Assembly (NCBI RefSeq): GCF_030816075.1
Contig: NZ_JAUSXO010000001.1
Location: 1,054,001 to 1,118,000, forward strand
Reading direction: 5' to 3'
DNA from: Arthrobacter agilis
Lineage (GTDB): Bacteria > Actinomycetota > Actinomycetes > Actinomycetales > Micrococcaceae
DNA: 64,000 nt
The notes under the pieces were generated by a model, which was not told the origin of the DNA, made no database searches, and saw only the letters and a program-made list of their open reading frames with translations. The position numbers were made by a program, and so were the translations under genes. Positions 45,121-54,790 of this stretch are shown here, one piece after another. The first letter of the stretch is position 1; every line of letters starts with the position of its first letter.

Positions 45121-45978
45121 ATGAACATCGTGCACGCGATGCTGGACGGACTCGAGCAGGCCAAGGTGCTGGACCGGATCGCCGACCCCCTTGCCGCGGT
45201 GGTCGCCAGGGCGGTGAAGCCCCGGACGATCCGGAACGTGCTCAGCGGCACCGCCATCGGCCACCACCTCCACCCCATGCTGATCGTCGTCCCCTCGGGT
45301 GCCTGGAGCATGGGCTCCTTCCTGGACCTCACCGGCGGGAAGGACTCGCGCAAGGCGGCGGACATCCTCGTGATCGTCGGGATCCTCTCGGCCGTCCCGA
45401 CCGCCGTCGCGGGCCTACACGACTGGTCGGACACGCAGAAGGAGGAACGCCGCGTCGGGATCGTCCATGCTGCGGGCAACTCCCTGGCACTGACCCTCTA
45501 CACCGCGTCGGCCGTGGCGCGGGCGAAGGACCGGCGGGCCCTCGGTGTGCTGCTCGGCCTCGGCGGCCTGGGGGCCATGCTGTTCAGCGCGTTCCTCGGC
45601 GGCCACCTGAGCTACGCGAACGGTGTGAACGTCAACCGCACGGCCTGGCACGAGGCGCCGACGGACTGGACGCGCGTGGCGAGCGACGCCGACGTCGTCG
45701 AGGGCGGGCGGCACACCGTGAGGACGAACGGCGTGCCGATCCTCCTGCTGCGGCACGAGGGGAAGCTGACCGCGATGGACAGCGTCTGCAACCACCTCGG
45801 CGGTCCCCTCGAGGAGGGCACCATTGAGGACGGCTGCATCACGTGCCCGTGGCACCAGAGCATGTTCCGGCTCGACGACGGCAAGAACTATCGTGGACCG
45901 GCTGCCGTGCCCCAGCCCGTGTACGAGACCCGGGTGACGGCCGACGGCTTCATCGAGCTGCGCCAGCCGGCGTCCTGA
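45121..45978 (+). CDS. DUF2231 membrane domain fused to a Rieske 2Fe-2S domain
   Basis: A 285-aa fusion. Residues 40-170 are a DUF2231-like membrane module with about four helices (GTAIGHHLHPMLIVVPSGAW, with a conserved His pair possibly for heme). Residues 185-285 are a Rieske domain with CNHLGG and CPWH binding the cluster. Probably a membrane-anchored electron carrier. AGGAG precedes ATG 45121. Confidence 0.88.
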   Translation: MNIVHAMLDGLEQAKVLDRIADPLAAVVARAVKPRTIRNVLSGTAIGHHLHPMLIVVPSGAWSMGSFLDLTGGKDSRKAADILVIVGILSAVPTAVAGLHDWSDTQKEERRVGIVHAAGNSLALTLYTASAVARAKDRRALGVLLGLGGLGAMLFSAFLGGHLSYANGVNVNRTAWHEAPTDWTRVASDADVVEGGRHTVRTNGVPILLLRHEGKLTAMDSVCNHLGGPLEEGTIEDGCITCPWHQSMFRLDDGKNYRGPAAVPQPVYETRVTADGFIELRQPAS

Positions 45979-45984
45979 CCGCTC

Positions 45985-47535
45985 CTAGTGCAGGGGAGCG
46001 GGGGAGTCCCCGGCCTCCTCCGGTGCGCGCACGAAGAACGAGGCGACGACGGCGAGCAGGAAGATGACCGCGCCGTACAGGAACGCGGCGCGGATGCCGC
46101 CGGCGAGCGCGGCCTGCTCGGCGACGCCGTCCCCGAGCAGGGACGTGCTGCGGATGGTCATCACCGAGATGAACAGCGCGGTCCCCGCGGCGCCGGCCAG
46201 TTGCTGGGCGGTCCCGAACACGGCGCTGCCATGGGAGTACAGCCGCGGCTTCACGGACCCCAGCGCCGACGTCAGCAGCGGGGTGAACATCAGGGCGAGG
46301 CCCACGCTGAGGAGCACGTGCGCCACGAGGACCAGCGAGACCGGAGTGGTCTCGGTCACCCGGGTCATGAACCAGAAGACCGCGCTGACCAGGAAGGCGC
46401 CGGGTACCAGGAGCACCCGGGGCCCACGCCGGTCGTAGATGCGTCCGACCACGGGACCGAGCAGTCCCATGGCGAGGCCGCCGGGCAGGAGCAGCAGGCC
46501 GGAGACCAGCGGATCCATGCCGAGCACCGTCTGCACGTAGATGGGGATCAGGATGATGGTCCCGAAGAGCGCCATCATGCTGACCGCGATCGCCACGATC
46601 GAGATGGTGAAGTTCCGGGAGGAGAACACCCTGAGGTCGAGCAGGGCGGCGTCCCTGCGCTGCAGCATCAGCTGGCGTACGACGAAGAGGGCGAGCGCCA
46701 CGATGCCGACGGCGAGCGGGAGCCACGCGGGGACGGCGCTGCCGGTGGAGGCCTCACCCAACTGGCTGAGGCCGTAGATGATGCCGCCGAAGGCGAGGGC
46801 GGACAGGACGACGGAGACGACATCGATCGCGGACCTGCGCGGCGTCGTCACGTTCTGCATCTTCGCCGAACCGAAACCGAGGGCCGCGAGGGAGATCGGC
46901 AGGACGAGCCAGAACATCCAGCGCCAGTCCAGCACGCTGAGGATGGCGCCCGAGATGGTGGGGCCGAGCGCGGGCGCCACGGAGATGACGATCGAGATGT
47001 TGCCCATGATCTTGCCGCGTGAGGCGGGCGGCACGAGGGTCATGACGGTCGTCATGAGCAGGGGCATCATGATCGCGGTGCCGCTGGCCTGGACGACCCG
47101 CCCGACCACCAGGACCTCGAAGCCGGGGGCGAGGGCGGCGATCAGCGTCCCCAGGCTGAACAGGCCCATGGCGGCCATGAACACCGGCCGCGTATTGAAG
47201 CGCTGGAGCAGGAACCCGGTCACGGGGATCACCACGGCCATGGTGAGCATGAACGCGGTGCTCAGCCACTGCCCCGCACTCACGGTGATGCCGAGATCAG
47301 CGACGAGGCGGGGGATCGCCACGCCCATGATGGTCTCGTTCAGGATCACCACGAAGGCAGAGATGAGCAGGAGCGTGATGACGAGCTTGTCGCGCGCCGG
47401 CAGGGCGTCCTGGACACCCCCGAGGGACGACCGTTCGGGGGAGACGGCGTCGGGTGATGCTGCCGTGCCGGGAAGCACGACGGCGTCCGGGCTGGGAAGC
47501 GCGTCGGAGACGCGGGACGGGGGACTCTGGGCCAT
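45985..47535 (-). CDS. MFS drug exporter, DHA2 (14-TM) family
   Basis: A 516-aa transporter with 14 predicted helices and DHA2 landmarks: LNETIMGVAIPRLVADLG (motif D1) and GRVVQASGTAIMMPLLM, LGPTISGAIL (motif C). These are H+-coupled multidrug exporters such as LmrB/EmrB. The Ser/Pro/Ala N-terminus of about 50 residues is cytosolic. ATG 47535 is used. It ends 6 nt from the convergent Rieske gene. Confidence 0.9.
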   Translation of the reverse strand: MAQSPPSRVSDALPSPDAVVLPGTAASPDAVSPERSSLGGVQDALPARDKLVITLLLISAFVVILNETIMGVAIPRLVADLGITVSAGQWLSTAFMLTMAVVIPVTGFLLQRFNTRPVFMAAMGLFSLGTLIAALAPGFEVLVVGRVVQASGTAIMMPLLMTTVMTLVPPASRGKIMGNISIVISVAPALGPTISGAILSVLDWRWMFWLVLPISLAALGFGSAKMQNVTTPRRSAIDVVSVVLSALAFGGIIYGLSQLGEASTGSAVPAWLPLAVGIVALALFVVRQLMLQRRDAALLDLRVFSSRNFTISIVAIAVSMMALFGTIILIPIYVQTVLGMDPLVSGLLLLPGGLAMGLLGPVVGRIYDRRGPRVLLVPGAFLVSAVFWFMTRVTETTPVSLVLVAHVLLSVGLALMFTPLLTSALGSVKPRLYSHGSAVFGTAQQLAGAAGTALFISVMTIRSTSLLGDGVAEQAALAGGIRAAFLYGAVIFLLAVVASFFVRAPEEAGDSPAPLH

Positions 47536-47846
47536 GGTGATCCGCTCGGTTCGATCTGCTGCCGCTCCACGCAGGGGAGCTCTTTCTGGATGCCGGATCG
47601 GAGGACGGGACCCGGCTGGGTGACGGGAGCTGTTGGTCCGGTCAATCAACTGAACCGCGGCCGCCGGAAGTCTATTCCGTCGCCCTGCTTCCCGCTACCG
47701 GATCGCGGACACCGGGGGCGCCGGACGCGCCGGCCCTCCGTTAGCATGGGGCGGGTGCGCCGCCCCGGATCCTTCCGGCCGGGCGCCCGTCCCGGCGGCA
47801 GGCCCTCCGGCGCACCCCCCTGGTACCACCGACGAAGGAGTTCTCC
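47536..47846. other. Divergent intergenic stretch, no gene seen
   Basis: A 311-nt spacer between the drug exporter and thioesterase genes. No regulator is encoded next to the exporter and no convincing inverted repeat was found. Confidence 0.4.
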
Positions 47847-48623
47847 GTGCCTGATTCTTTCTACCGCGACCTCGGCGGCGGAAGATTCGAATCGACGCTC
47901 CATGCACAGGGTGCCTGGAACCCGGAGGAGCAGCACATGGCTCCCATCTCGGGACTCCTCACGCAGTGCCTCCTGGACTGTGCGCCCCGTGACGGGATGC
48001 AGCTCAGCCGCCTCAGCTTCGACATCTACGGGATGATCCCGGCCGGCGCGTTCGAGGTGACCACCGCCGTCGTCCGGCCGGGCCGCACCATCGAACTCCT
48101 CGAGGCCCGGATGGAGGCCGCCGGGCGGACCGCGATCGTCGCGAAGGCGTGGCGGCTCGGCACCCAGGACACCGCCGAGGTCGCCGCGGTCGAGGACCCG
48201 CGTATCCCCGGACCGGAGGAGGCCGGACCGCACGAGGGCATGACGGCGTGGCCCGGCGGCTTCATCAGGTCCCTCGAGGTGCGCGTGGTCCCGGGACACC
48301 GGCCGGGGCGCGGCCAGGTGTGGCTGAGGAATCCCCACGCGATGGTCGCGGGGCAGCAGACCCCCGACGTCGTGCGGCTCGTCGGCATGATGGACGCGGC
48401 CAACGGCATCGCGACCAGGGTGGCGCCCGGCGGCGACAGCTGGATGTACCCCAACGTCGACCTGCAGATCCACCTCCACCGCCTACCGCGGGGAGAGTGG
48501 CTGGGCCTCGACACCCGCGTGACCTTCGGCGAGCACGGCGTGGGCCTGACCTCCAGCGTGGCGCATGACGTCGACGGGCCCTTCGGCCGGGTGGAGCAGA
48601 TCCTCACGGTGCGGAAACTCTGA
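47847..48623 (+). CDS. Thioesterase family protein (TesB-like double hotdog)
   Basis: A 258-aa protein with two hotdog-like halves: FESTLHAQGAWNPEEQHMAPISGLL at the start, QLSRLSFDIYGMIPAGAFEV, and in the second half PDVVRLVGMMDAANGIATRV then LGLDTRVTFGEHGVGLT. It likely hydrolyses acyl-CoA. GTG start with GAAGGAG upstream. Confidence 0.82.
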   Translation: MPDSFYRDLGGGRFESTLHAQGAWNPEEQHMAPISGLLTQCLLDCAPRDGMQLSRLSFDIYGMIPAGAFEVTTAVVRPGRTIELLEARMEAAGRTAIVAKAWRLGTQDTAEVAAVEDPRIPGPEEAGPHEGMTAWPGGFIRSLEVRVVPGHRPGRGQVWLRNPHAMVAGQQTPDVVRLVGMMDAANGIATRVAPGGDSWMYPNVDLQIHLHRLPRGEWLGLDTRVTFGEHGVGLTSSVAHDVDGPFGRVEQILTVRKL

Positions 48624-48741
48624 CCCGACGTCCCACACCGGAATGGGACGGCCGCTCCGACGGTTGCACCGCGTGGAACCGTCGCCGCACCGGCGAGCGG
48701 TCGCCACGCCCACACGCCCGTGGGACCGAGGAGGAGGAAGC

Positions 48742-49026
48742 ATGCCGAAAGCAGTGTGGAGGAACAGGGTCATCGCCGAGTCGGCGGACACCGTCATGGT
48801 GGAGGGCAACCACTACTTCCCGCCGGAGTCGATCGCGCAGGAGTACTTCGTCCCCTCCGAGCAGCACACCGTCTGCCACTGGAAGGGGACTGCGGACTAC
48901 TTCAGCCTCGAGGTCGACGGTGAGCGGAACCAGGACGCCGCCTGGACCTACCCCGACCCGAAAGAAGCAGCGGAGAACATCCGCGGTCACTACGCTTTCT
49001 GGAAGGGCGTCACGATCAGCGACTGA
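48742..49026 (+). CDS. DUF427 domain protein
   Basis: A 94-aa complete DUF427 protein: AVWRNRVIAESADTVMVEGN, YFPPESI, CHWKGTADYFSL and WTYPDPKEAAENIRGHYAFW. The fold is known, the function is not. GAGGAGGA sits just before ATG 48742. A very strong hairpin follows. Confidence 0.92.
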   Translation: MPKAVWRNRVIAESADTVMVEGNHYFPPESIAQEYFVPSEQHTVCHWKGTADYFSLEVDGERNQDAAWTYPDPKEAAENIRGHYAFWKGVTISD

Positions 49027-49036
49027 TCACCGCAGA

Positions 49037-49071
49037 GGGCGGGCCGCCGTCCTGCGGACGGCGGCCCGCCC
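49037..49071 (+). terminator. Terminator hairpin after DUF427 gene
   Basis: A perfect 16-bp stem (49037-49052 with 49056-49071) with a 3-nt TGC loop, beginning 10 nt after the stop. No T-tract, as is common in high-GC actinobacteria. Confidence 0.8.
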
Positions 49072-49153
49072 GTGTCGGCGCCGCTCGCGTGCCGCCGGCA
49101 CGAGCACCATCCCACCCGACTGCGCCTCCGGGCGCAGATGCGAAGGAGCATTC

Positions 49154-50185
49154 ATGGAGTACCGGAAACTCGGCAACAGCGGCACCTCGGTGTCCCACCT
49201 GGCCCTCGGCACGATGACCTTCGGCGCGGAGTCCGACGAGGCGGCGTCGCACGCCATCCTCTCCGACTACGCGGCGGCCGGCGGCAACCTGATCGATACG
49301 GCGGACGTCTACACCGCCGGTACCTCCGAGCAGATCATCGGCCGGTGGCTCGCGAAGAACCCCGCCGAACGGGACCGCATGGTCCTGGCGTCCAAGGGAC
49401 GGTTCCCGATGGGCACGGGACCCAACGACGTCGGGCTGTCCCGCCGCCACCTGCGCCTGGCCCTCGACGCCTCCCTGACGCGCCTCGGCGTCGATCACCT
49501 CGACCTGTACCAGGTGCACTCGTGGGATCCGCTGACGCCGCTCGAGGAGACGCTCGGCTTCCTGAACGAGGCCGTGGTGCAGGGCAAGATCGGCTACTAC
49601 GGATTCTCCAACTACACGGGCTGGCAGCTCACGAAGGCCGTGATGATCGCCCGGCAGCGCGGCTACTCGCTGCCGGTCACCCTGCAGCCGCAGTACTCGC
49701 TGCTGGTGCGGGAGATCGAGGCGGAGATCGTCCCGGCCGTGCTCGACGCCGGGATGGGCATGCTCCCGTGGTCCCCGCTGGGCGGTGGCTGGCTGACCGG
49801 CAAGTACACCCGGGACACCGAACCCACGGGTGCCACCCGGCTCGGCGAGAACCCGCAGCGCGGCATGGAGGCCTGGGAGAAGCGCAACGCGCAGGACCGG
49901 ACCTGGCGCATCATCGACACCGTGACCGGCATCGCCGGGGAGCGCGGCGTCAGCGCCTCGCACGTCGCGCTGGCCTGGGTCGCGGCGCAGCCGGCCGTGA
50001 CATCGGTGATCCTCGGTGCCCGCACGCAGGAGCAGCTGGCCGACAACCTCGCCTCGGCGGACCTCCAGCTCACACCCGAGGAACTCGCCCGTCTCGACGA
50101 GGTGAGCACGCCCACCTTCAGCGACTACCCCTACGGGACCCCCGGTATCGAGCAGCGTAGCCGCAGGATCGAGGGCGGCCGGTAG
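49154..50185 (+). CDS. Aldo/keto reductase
   Basis: A 343-aa NADPH-dependent TIM-barrel reductase: MEYRKLGNSGTSVSHLALGTM, catalytic Asp-Tyr in NLIDTADVYTAG, Lys in LASKGRF, His in YQVHSWD, and coenzyme-binding VTSVILGARTQEQL. Probably detoxifies carbonyls. GAAGGAG precedes the ATG. Confidence 0.93.
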   Translation: MEYRKLGNSGTSVSHLALGTMTFGAESDEAASHAILSDYAAAGGNLIDTADVYTAGTSEQIIGRWLAKNPAERDRMVLASKGRFPMGTGPNDVGLSRRHLRLALDASLTRLGVDHLDLYQVHSWDPLTPLEETLGFLNEAVVQGKIGYYGFSNYTGWQLTKAVMIARQRGYSLPVTLQPQYSLLVREIEAEIVPAVLDAGMGMLPWSPLGGGWLTGKYTRDTEPTGATRLGENPQRGMEAWEKRNAQDRTWRIIDTVTGIAGERGVSASHVALAWVAAQPAVTSVILGARTQEQLADNLASADLQLTPEELARLDEVSTPTFSDYPYGTPGIEQRSRRIEGGR

Positions 50186-50204
50186 CAGGACCCGCGCGGG
50201 AGCC

Positions 50205-50234
50205 CACCGGGATCGGCCTCGGCCGGTCCCGGTG
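50205..50234 (+). terminator. Terminator hairpin after aldo/keto reductase
   Basis: CACCGGGATCGGCC pairs with GGCCGGTCCCGGTG (one G-T pair) in a near-perfect 14-bp stem 19 nt after the stop. Confidence 0.7.
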
Positions 50235-50433
50235 CGTCTGCATCCGGGAGTCCTCCTCCGTGCAGGCCGGCGTCCCGTTCCGCGCCCGCTACCGGAGTCC
50301 GCGGCTCATGGCAACCGGGAGTGCAGGGGTCGGTGAAACCTAGACTCCGAGGTGTGGCCACGAGGGGCTGCGGGTCCGCCGACCAGCGGATGGGCAGACC
50401 CCCGGGGCAAGGACGGCCTGCGGAGGAGAGCTG

Positions 50434-51150
50434 ATGGACACCACTCGATCCAGGAACGCGGCGGAGGACCCGGCGGTGCTGGCGGCGCGCCCAGGGGAAC
50501 CGGACAGCGGATCGCCGGCGCCTCCCGGCGTGCACGCCCTCGGCGTGGCGGGGTCCCGGGACCCGATCGTCTTCGTCCCCGAATCCCTGGCCACGGACGA
50601 GCCGGTCCCCCTCCTCGTGGCACTCCACGGAGCGGGCGGCGACGCGCAGGGCGGGCTGTCCGTGCTGCGCGCCGCGGCCGAGGCACTGGGGATCGTCATC
50701 CTCGCGCCGGCCTCCCGTGCCGCGACGTGGGACGCCGTCCGCGGGGGGTTCGGACCGGACACCGTGGTCATCGACCGGGCCCTGGAGGAGGTGTTCTCCT
50801 TCGTCCCGGTGGACCCACAGCGCATCGGCGTCACCGGATTCTCCGACGGCGCGTCCTATGCCCTGGGGCTCGGCCTTGCCAATGGCGACCTGTTCCGCAG
50901 GGTGGTCGCGTTCTCGCCGGGCTTCGTCCCGCCGGGTCCGCAGAACGGGCTGCCGACGCTCTTCATCGCGCACGGGACACAGGACGCCGTCCTGCCCATC
51001 GACGCCACGAGCAGGCGCGTGGTCCCCGCCCTGAAGCGCCGCGGGTACGACGTCACCTACCGCGAGTTCGACGGGCCGCACACCGTCCCGCCGACGATCG
51101 CGCTCGAAGCGGGGCTCTGGCTCGACTGGACGGCGCCGCCGGCGCCCTGA
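50434..51150 (+). CDS. Alpha/beta hydrolase, phospholipase/carboxylesterase-like
   Basis: A 238-aa hydrolase: LLVALHGAGGDAQGGL oxyanion region, GFSDGAS nucleophile elbow, HGTQDAVLPI acid loop, and His in DGPHTVPP. Resembles YpfH/carboxylesterase and PHB-depolymerase-type enzymes. GAGGAG precedes the ATG. The first 35 residues are a disordered extension. Confidence 0.85.
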   Translation: MDTTRSRNAAEDPAVLAARPGEPDSGSPAPPGVHALGVAGSRDPIVFVPESLATDEPVPLLVALHGAGGDAQGGLSVLRAAAEALGIVILAPASRAATWDAVRGGFGPDTVVIDRALEEVFSFVPVDPQRIGVTGFSDGASYALGLGLANGDLFRRVVAFSPGFVPPGPQNGLPTLFIAHGTQDAVLPIDATSRRVVPALKRRGYDVTYREFDGPHTVPPTIALEAGLWLDWTAPPAP

Positions 51151-51276
51151 GGGCCCGCTCCGACCCGTCGCGTCGGCCGCCCGCTCCGGCCACCCCGGAC
51201 CTCCCGGACCACCGCGCGCCTACACTGGTGCCGATCCGCGCACCGCTGCGCCGGACGTCGGCGAAAGGCGCACACC

Positions 51277-51819
51277 ATGGCCAGGGTCCTCTACTCCGCC
51301 TCCATGTCCCTCGACGGCTACATCGCCGGGCCCGGCGGTGACATGTCCTGGCTCGCCCCCTACCTGCAGCACAATCCGGAGGCGGACGCGCTCGCCGAGC
51401 AGGTCGGCGCCCTCCTGATCGGCCACCGGACGTTCACCGGTGACGATCCGAACAGCGGCACCGACGCCGAAGGCGCCTTCGGCGGCACCTGGTCTGGGCC
51501 GCAGTTCGTCGTGACGCACCACCCGCCCGCCGACGGCGGACCCGAGGGCGTCGAGTTCGTGGCCGACGTCGCCGTCGGCCTCGACCGCGCCGAGGAGGCC
51601 GCGAAGCACCGCTACGTCGCGATCCTCGGTGCTGACATCGCGCGGCAGTGCCTGGCTCTCGGGCGCCTCCACGAGGTCCTCGTGTTCATCGAGCCCGTGC
51701 TGCTGGGGGCGGGCACGCGCCTCCTCGACATCCCGGGCGGCACGAACATCGCCCTCCGGCGGCGTGCCGCCTCGCACCACGGGCACGAGACCGCCCTCTG
51801 GATGGACATCCTCCCCTGA
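51277..51819 (+). CDS. Dihydrofolate reductase/RibD C-terminal family protein
   Basis: A 180-aa stand-alone RibD C-terminal domain: MARVLYSASMSLDGYIAGPGG, IGHRTF, VVTHHPP, and LHEVLVFIEPVLLGAGTRLL. NADPH-dependent reductase, substrate unknown. GAAAGG lies 7 nt before the ATG. Confidence 0.9.
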   Translation: MARVLYSASMSLDGYIAGPGGDMSWLAPYLQHNPEADALAEQVGALLIGHRTFTGDDPNSGTDAEGAFGGTWSGPQFVVTHHPPADGGPEGVEFVADVAVGLDRAEEAAKHRYVAILGADIARQCLALGRLHEVLVFIEPVLLGAGTRLLDIPGGTNIALRRRAASHHGHETALWMDILP

Positions 51820-51881
51820 ACGGTCGTGCGAGTGATGCGGTAGGCGACCGCGCACCGGCTCCTGCTGCCTACCATGGAGGG

Positions 51882-52622
51882 ATGAGCACTCCGTGGACCG
51901 GCGCCGCCGGGCTGGCACTCGTCGTCGACCCTGCCTCGGACGACGCCGCCCGCGAGCTCGACCGGAGCATCGGGCTGCTGCGCGAGGTCGCGGCCGGGAC
52001 CCGCCCCCCGACACTGCGCCTCTACCGTCCCAGCCCCACCGTCGCGTTCGGACAGCGGGACGCGCGCCTGCCCGGCTTCCCCGCGGCGAGCCGGTCCGCC
52101 GCCGCGCGCGGGTTCGCACCCCTCGTCCGCAGGGCGGGCGGTCGCGCGGCGGCCTACCACCGGGGCTGCCTGGTCGTCGACCACATCGAGCCCGCCGAGG
52201 ACGCCGTGGCGGGCACGCGGGCACGCTTCGCCGCGTTCGGGAACTTCTTCGCGCACGTCCTCACCGGCCTGGGCCTCGACGCCCACGTGGGCGAGGTGCC
52301 GGGGGAGTACTGCCCGGGCGAGTTCAGCGTGCACGGGCGGCGCGACGGCGTGCCCGCGGTCAAGCTCGTCGGGACCGCGCAGCGCGTGGTCGCCGGGGCA
52401 TGGCTGTTCTCGTCCGTCGTCGTCGTCGAGGACTCGGAGCCCCTGCGGGAGGTCCTCACCGATGTCTATGCGGCCCTCGGCCTCGCGTGGCGGCCTGCCA
52501 CGGCGGGCGCCGCCCGCGACCTCGAGCCCGGCGTGACGGTCGACGATGTCGAGGCCGCACTGCTGGCCGCCTACGCCGCCGTCGTGCGCCTGGACGAGCG
52601 CGGAGCAACCCGCCCCGCCTGA
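51882..52622 (+). CDS. Lipoate-protein ligase A family protein
   Basis: A 246-aa BPL/LplA-fold protein that attaches lipoate or octanoate to lysines of dehydrogenase subunits. Seen: RRAGGRAAAYHRGCLVV (substrate loop), CPGEFSVHG, and KLVGTAQR with the family Lys. ATG at 51882 has GGAGGG directly against it and a TACCAT box 6 nt upstream, so the transcript may be leaderless. Its last 48 nt are part of a tandem repeat that continues past the stop. Confidence 0.82.
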   Translation: MSTPWTGAAGLALVVDPASDDAARELDRSIGLLREVAAGTRPPTLRLYRPSPTVAFGQRDARLPGFPAASRSAAARGFAPLVRRAGGRAAAYHRGCLVVDHIEPAEDAVAGTRARFAAFGNFFAHVLTGLGLDAHVGEVPGEYCPGEFSVHGRRDGVPAVKLVGTAQRVVAGAWLFSSVVVVEDSEPLREVLTDVYAALGLAWRPATAGAARDLEPGVTVDDVEAALLAAYAAVVRLDERGATRPA

Positions 52623-52850
52623 CGGCCGTAGCCTCCCGGAGTGCCGACGGCACCCAGCGCCGCCGTCGTGGGTCGTCATGGGTCTGAAGGGGCAGTGAGC
52701 ACTCCGGCCTGCCTGACGGCCGGAGCCTCCCGGAGTGCCGTCGGCACCCTAGGCCGCCGTCGTGCGCCTGGACGAGCGCGGAGCAGCCCGGCCTGCCTGA
52801 CGGCCGGAGCCTCCCGGAGTGCCGACGGCACCCTGCGCCGCCGTGGTGGA
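52575..52850 (+). repeat. Tandem repeat, about 84-nt unit, overlapping a gene end
   Basis: Copies begin with GCCGCCGTCGTG at 52575, 52659, 52753 and (partial, GCCGCCGTGGTG) 52837; periods 84, 94 and 84. Each full copy holds TGACGGCCG, CCTCCCGGAGTGCCG and a GTGCCG-CGGCAC inverted repeat. Copy 1 contains the last 48 nt and stop of the lipoate-ligase gene; copy 3 still carries the coding part at near identity. This accounts for most of the 345-nt stretch 52623-52967. Confidence 0.85.
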
Positions 52851-52967
52851 CCGCCGTGCATCACGGATGGTCGGCCGACGACAGGCGAGGGCACACGGCC
52901 GGCTCCCCACACCGGCGTCGTGCGCCCTCGATCTGCTGCGATTTGCTGCTACCTGCGCCGCGGGGTG

Positions 52968-53597
52968 TCAGTGCCCGCGGCGGATCCATTCCTCGAGGTG
53001 CGGAGCCTCGTCGCCGATGGTCGTGCTGTCCCCGTGTCCGGGGCGGGCGATGGTCTCCGGCGGCAGGGTCAGGAGCCGTGTCCGGACGGAGTCGATGATG
53101 GTCGGGAAGTCGCTGTAGGAACGCCCCGTGGCGCCCGGTCCGCCCTGGAACAGCGTGTCACCGGTGAAGACGGTGCCGGCTTCCTCCAGGTAGTAGCAGA
53201 CCGACCCGGGCGAATGGCCGGGCGTGTGCAGCGCCGTGAGGGTCACCCCGGCGACTTCGATCGTGTCCCCGTCGCCGATCGACTGGTCCGGGCTCAGGGC
53301 GGGGAACACCATGTCCCAGAGTTCGCGGTCGCCGTCGTGCAGGTAGATCGGCGCGTGGACGGCGTCGAAGAGGTCGGCGACGGCCCGGATGTGGTCGTCG
53401 TGCGCGTGGGTGAGGAGGATGGCGCGGACAGTGCGCCCGTTGACCTGCTCCACGATGGCGGCGGCGTCGTGCGGTGCGTCGATGATGACGCATTCCTCGT
53501 CGTCGCCCACGATCCACACGTTGTTCTCCACGTCCCACGTGCCGCCGTCGAGCGAGAACGTGCCCGAGGTGACGAGGTGCTCCACGCTCGCGGCCAT
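52968..53597 (-). CDS. MBL-fold hydrolase of the mycothiol pathway
   Basis: A 209-aa glyoxalase II-like metallo-hydrolase: LLTHAHDDHIRAV, LHTPGHSPGSV, FTGDTLF and RPGHGD, all metal ligands present. Its ATG shares a base with the stop of mscR (TGATG). In mycobacteria a similar gene follows mscR, so the likely role is hydrolysis of S-formylmycothiol; this is by context. Confidence 0.88.
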   Translation of the reverse strand: MAASVEHLVTSGTFSLDGGTWDVENNVWIVGDDEECVIIDAPHDAAAIVEQVNGRTVRAILLTHAHDDHIRAVADLFDAVHAPIYLHDGDRELWDMVFPALSPDQSIGDGDTIEVAGVTLTALHTPGHSPGSVCYYLEEAGTVFTGDTLFQGGPGATGRSYSDFPTIIDSVRTRLLTLPPETIARPGHGDSTTIGDEAPHLEEWIRRGH

Positions 53598-54682
53598 CAG
53601 AGTTCCACCACCGAGCGGAGGACCGCGCCGCCGTGCATCTTGTCGAAGGCCTCCTCGACCTGATCGAGGCGGATCCGCTCGGTCACGAAGGCGTCCAGGT
53701 CGAGATTGCCCTGCAGGTAGTGGCTGACGAGCATGGGGAAGTCGCGGCTGGGCAGGCAGTCGCCGTACCAGGAGGACTTCAGCGACCCGCCGCGCCCGAA
53801 GACGTCGAGCAGCGGCAGTTCGATGGTCATGTCCGGCGTGGGCACGCCGACCAGCACCACGGTCCCGGCGAGGTCACGCGCGTAGAACGCCTGCCTGTAC
53901 GTCTCGGGGCGGCCCACGGCGTCGATCACCACGTCGGCCCCGTTGCCGTCGGTCAGCGCGCGGATGGCCTCCACCGGGTCCTCGTCCTTCGAGTTGAGGA
54001 CGTGCGTGGCGCCGAGGCCCCTGGCGAGCTCGAGTTTCCGGTCGTCGATGTCGACGGCGATGATCGTGGTGGCTCCTGCGAGCTTCGCTCCGGCGACGGC
54101 CGCGATCCCCACGCCACCGCACCCGATCACCGCGACGGAGTCGCCGCGGGAGACGTTGCCCGTGTTGATCGCCGCGCCGATACCGGCCATGACGCCGCAA
54201 CCGAGGAGGCCCACGGCGGCGGCGTCCGCGGCCGGGTCCACCTTGGTGCACTGGCCTGCGGCCACGAGGGTCTTCTCCGCGAAGGCACCGATGCCGAGCG
54301 CGGGGGACAGGACGGTGCCGTCCTCGAGGGTCATCTTCTGCGTGGCATTGTGCGTGTTGAAGCAGTACTGGGGTTCACCCCGGCGGCAGGCGCGGCACTC
54401 GCCGCAGACGGCGCGCCAGTTGAGGATCACCCGGTCGCCGGGAGCCACGGTGGTGACGTCGTCGCCCACCGCGCTGACCACGCCGGTGGCCTCGTGCCCC
54501 AGCAGGAACGGGAACTCGTCATTGATGCCGCCCTGCTTGTAGTGCAGGTCGGTGTGGCAGACGCCGCAGGTGAGGATGTCGACGAGCGCCTCGCCGGGCC
54601 CCGGATCCGGCACCAGGATGGTCTCGATGGCGGCGGGGGCATCCTTCGCCCGCACCACGACGCCTTGAACTCTGTGCACCAT
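53597..54682 (-). CDS. mscR: S-(hydroxymethyl)mycothiol dehydrogenase
   Basis: A 361-aa zinc dehydrogenase that oxidises the formaldehyde-mycothiol adduct and can reduce S-nitrosomycothiol. Catalytic zinc: CGVCHTDLH and GHEATG; structural zinc: [15 protein letters not shown]; Rossmann: [12 protein letters not shown]. Sequence start [16 protein letters not shown] is characteristic of the mycothiol-dependent class. First gene of the mscR-hydrolase operon; a mycoredoxin gene lies just upstream on the same strand. Confidence 0.92.
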   Translation of the reverse strand: MVHRVQGVVVRAKDAPAAIETILVPDPGPGEALVDILTCGVCHTDLHYKQGGINDEFPFLLGHEATGVVSAVGDDVTTVAPGDRVILNWRAVCGECRACRRGEPQYCFNTHNATQKMTLEDGTVLSPALGIGAFAEKTLVAAGQCTKVDPAADAAAVGLLGCGVMAGIGAAINTGNVSRGDSVAVIGCGGVGIAAVAGAKLAGATTIIAVDIDDRKLELARGLGATHVLNSKDEDPVEAIRALTDGNGADVVIDAVGRPETYRQAFYARDLAGTVVLVGVPTPDMTIELPLLDVFGRGGSLKSSWYGDCLPSRDFPMLVSHYLQGNLDLDAFVTERIRLDQVEEAFDKMHGGAVLRSVVEL

Positions 54683-54790
54683 GTTCTCGCTGTCCTTCCG
54701 CTGGGAGCGGCCGCCCGGCTGACGGGCGCACCGCTTCCAGCATATGGGGGACGGCTGGGGCGCGGGAAAGGCGTTCGGGGGAGGCGGGGA

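Noticed and set aside
54713-54727. Hairpin GCCCG/CGGGC downstream of the mycoredoxin gene
   Set aside because: Only 5 bp with no T-tract; too weak to call a terminator.
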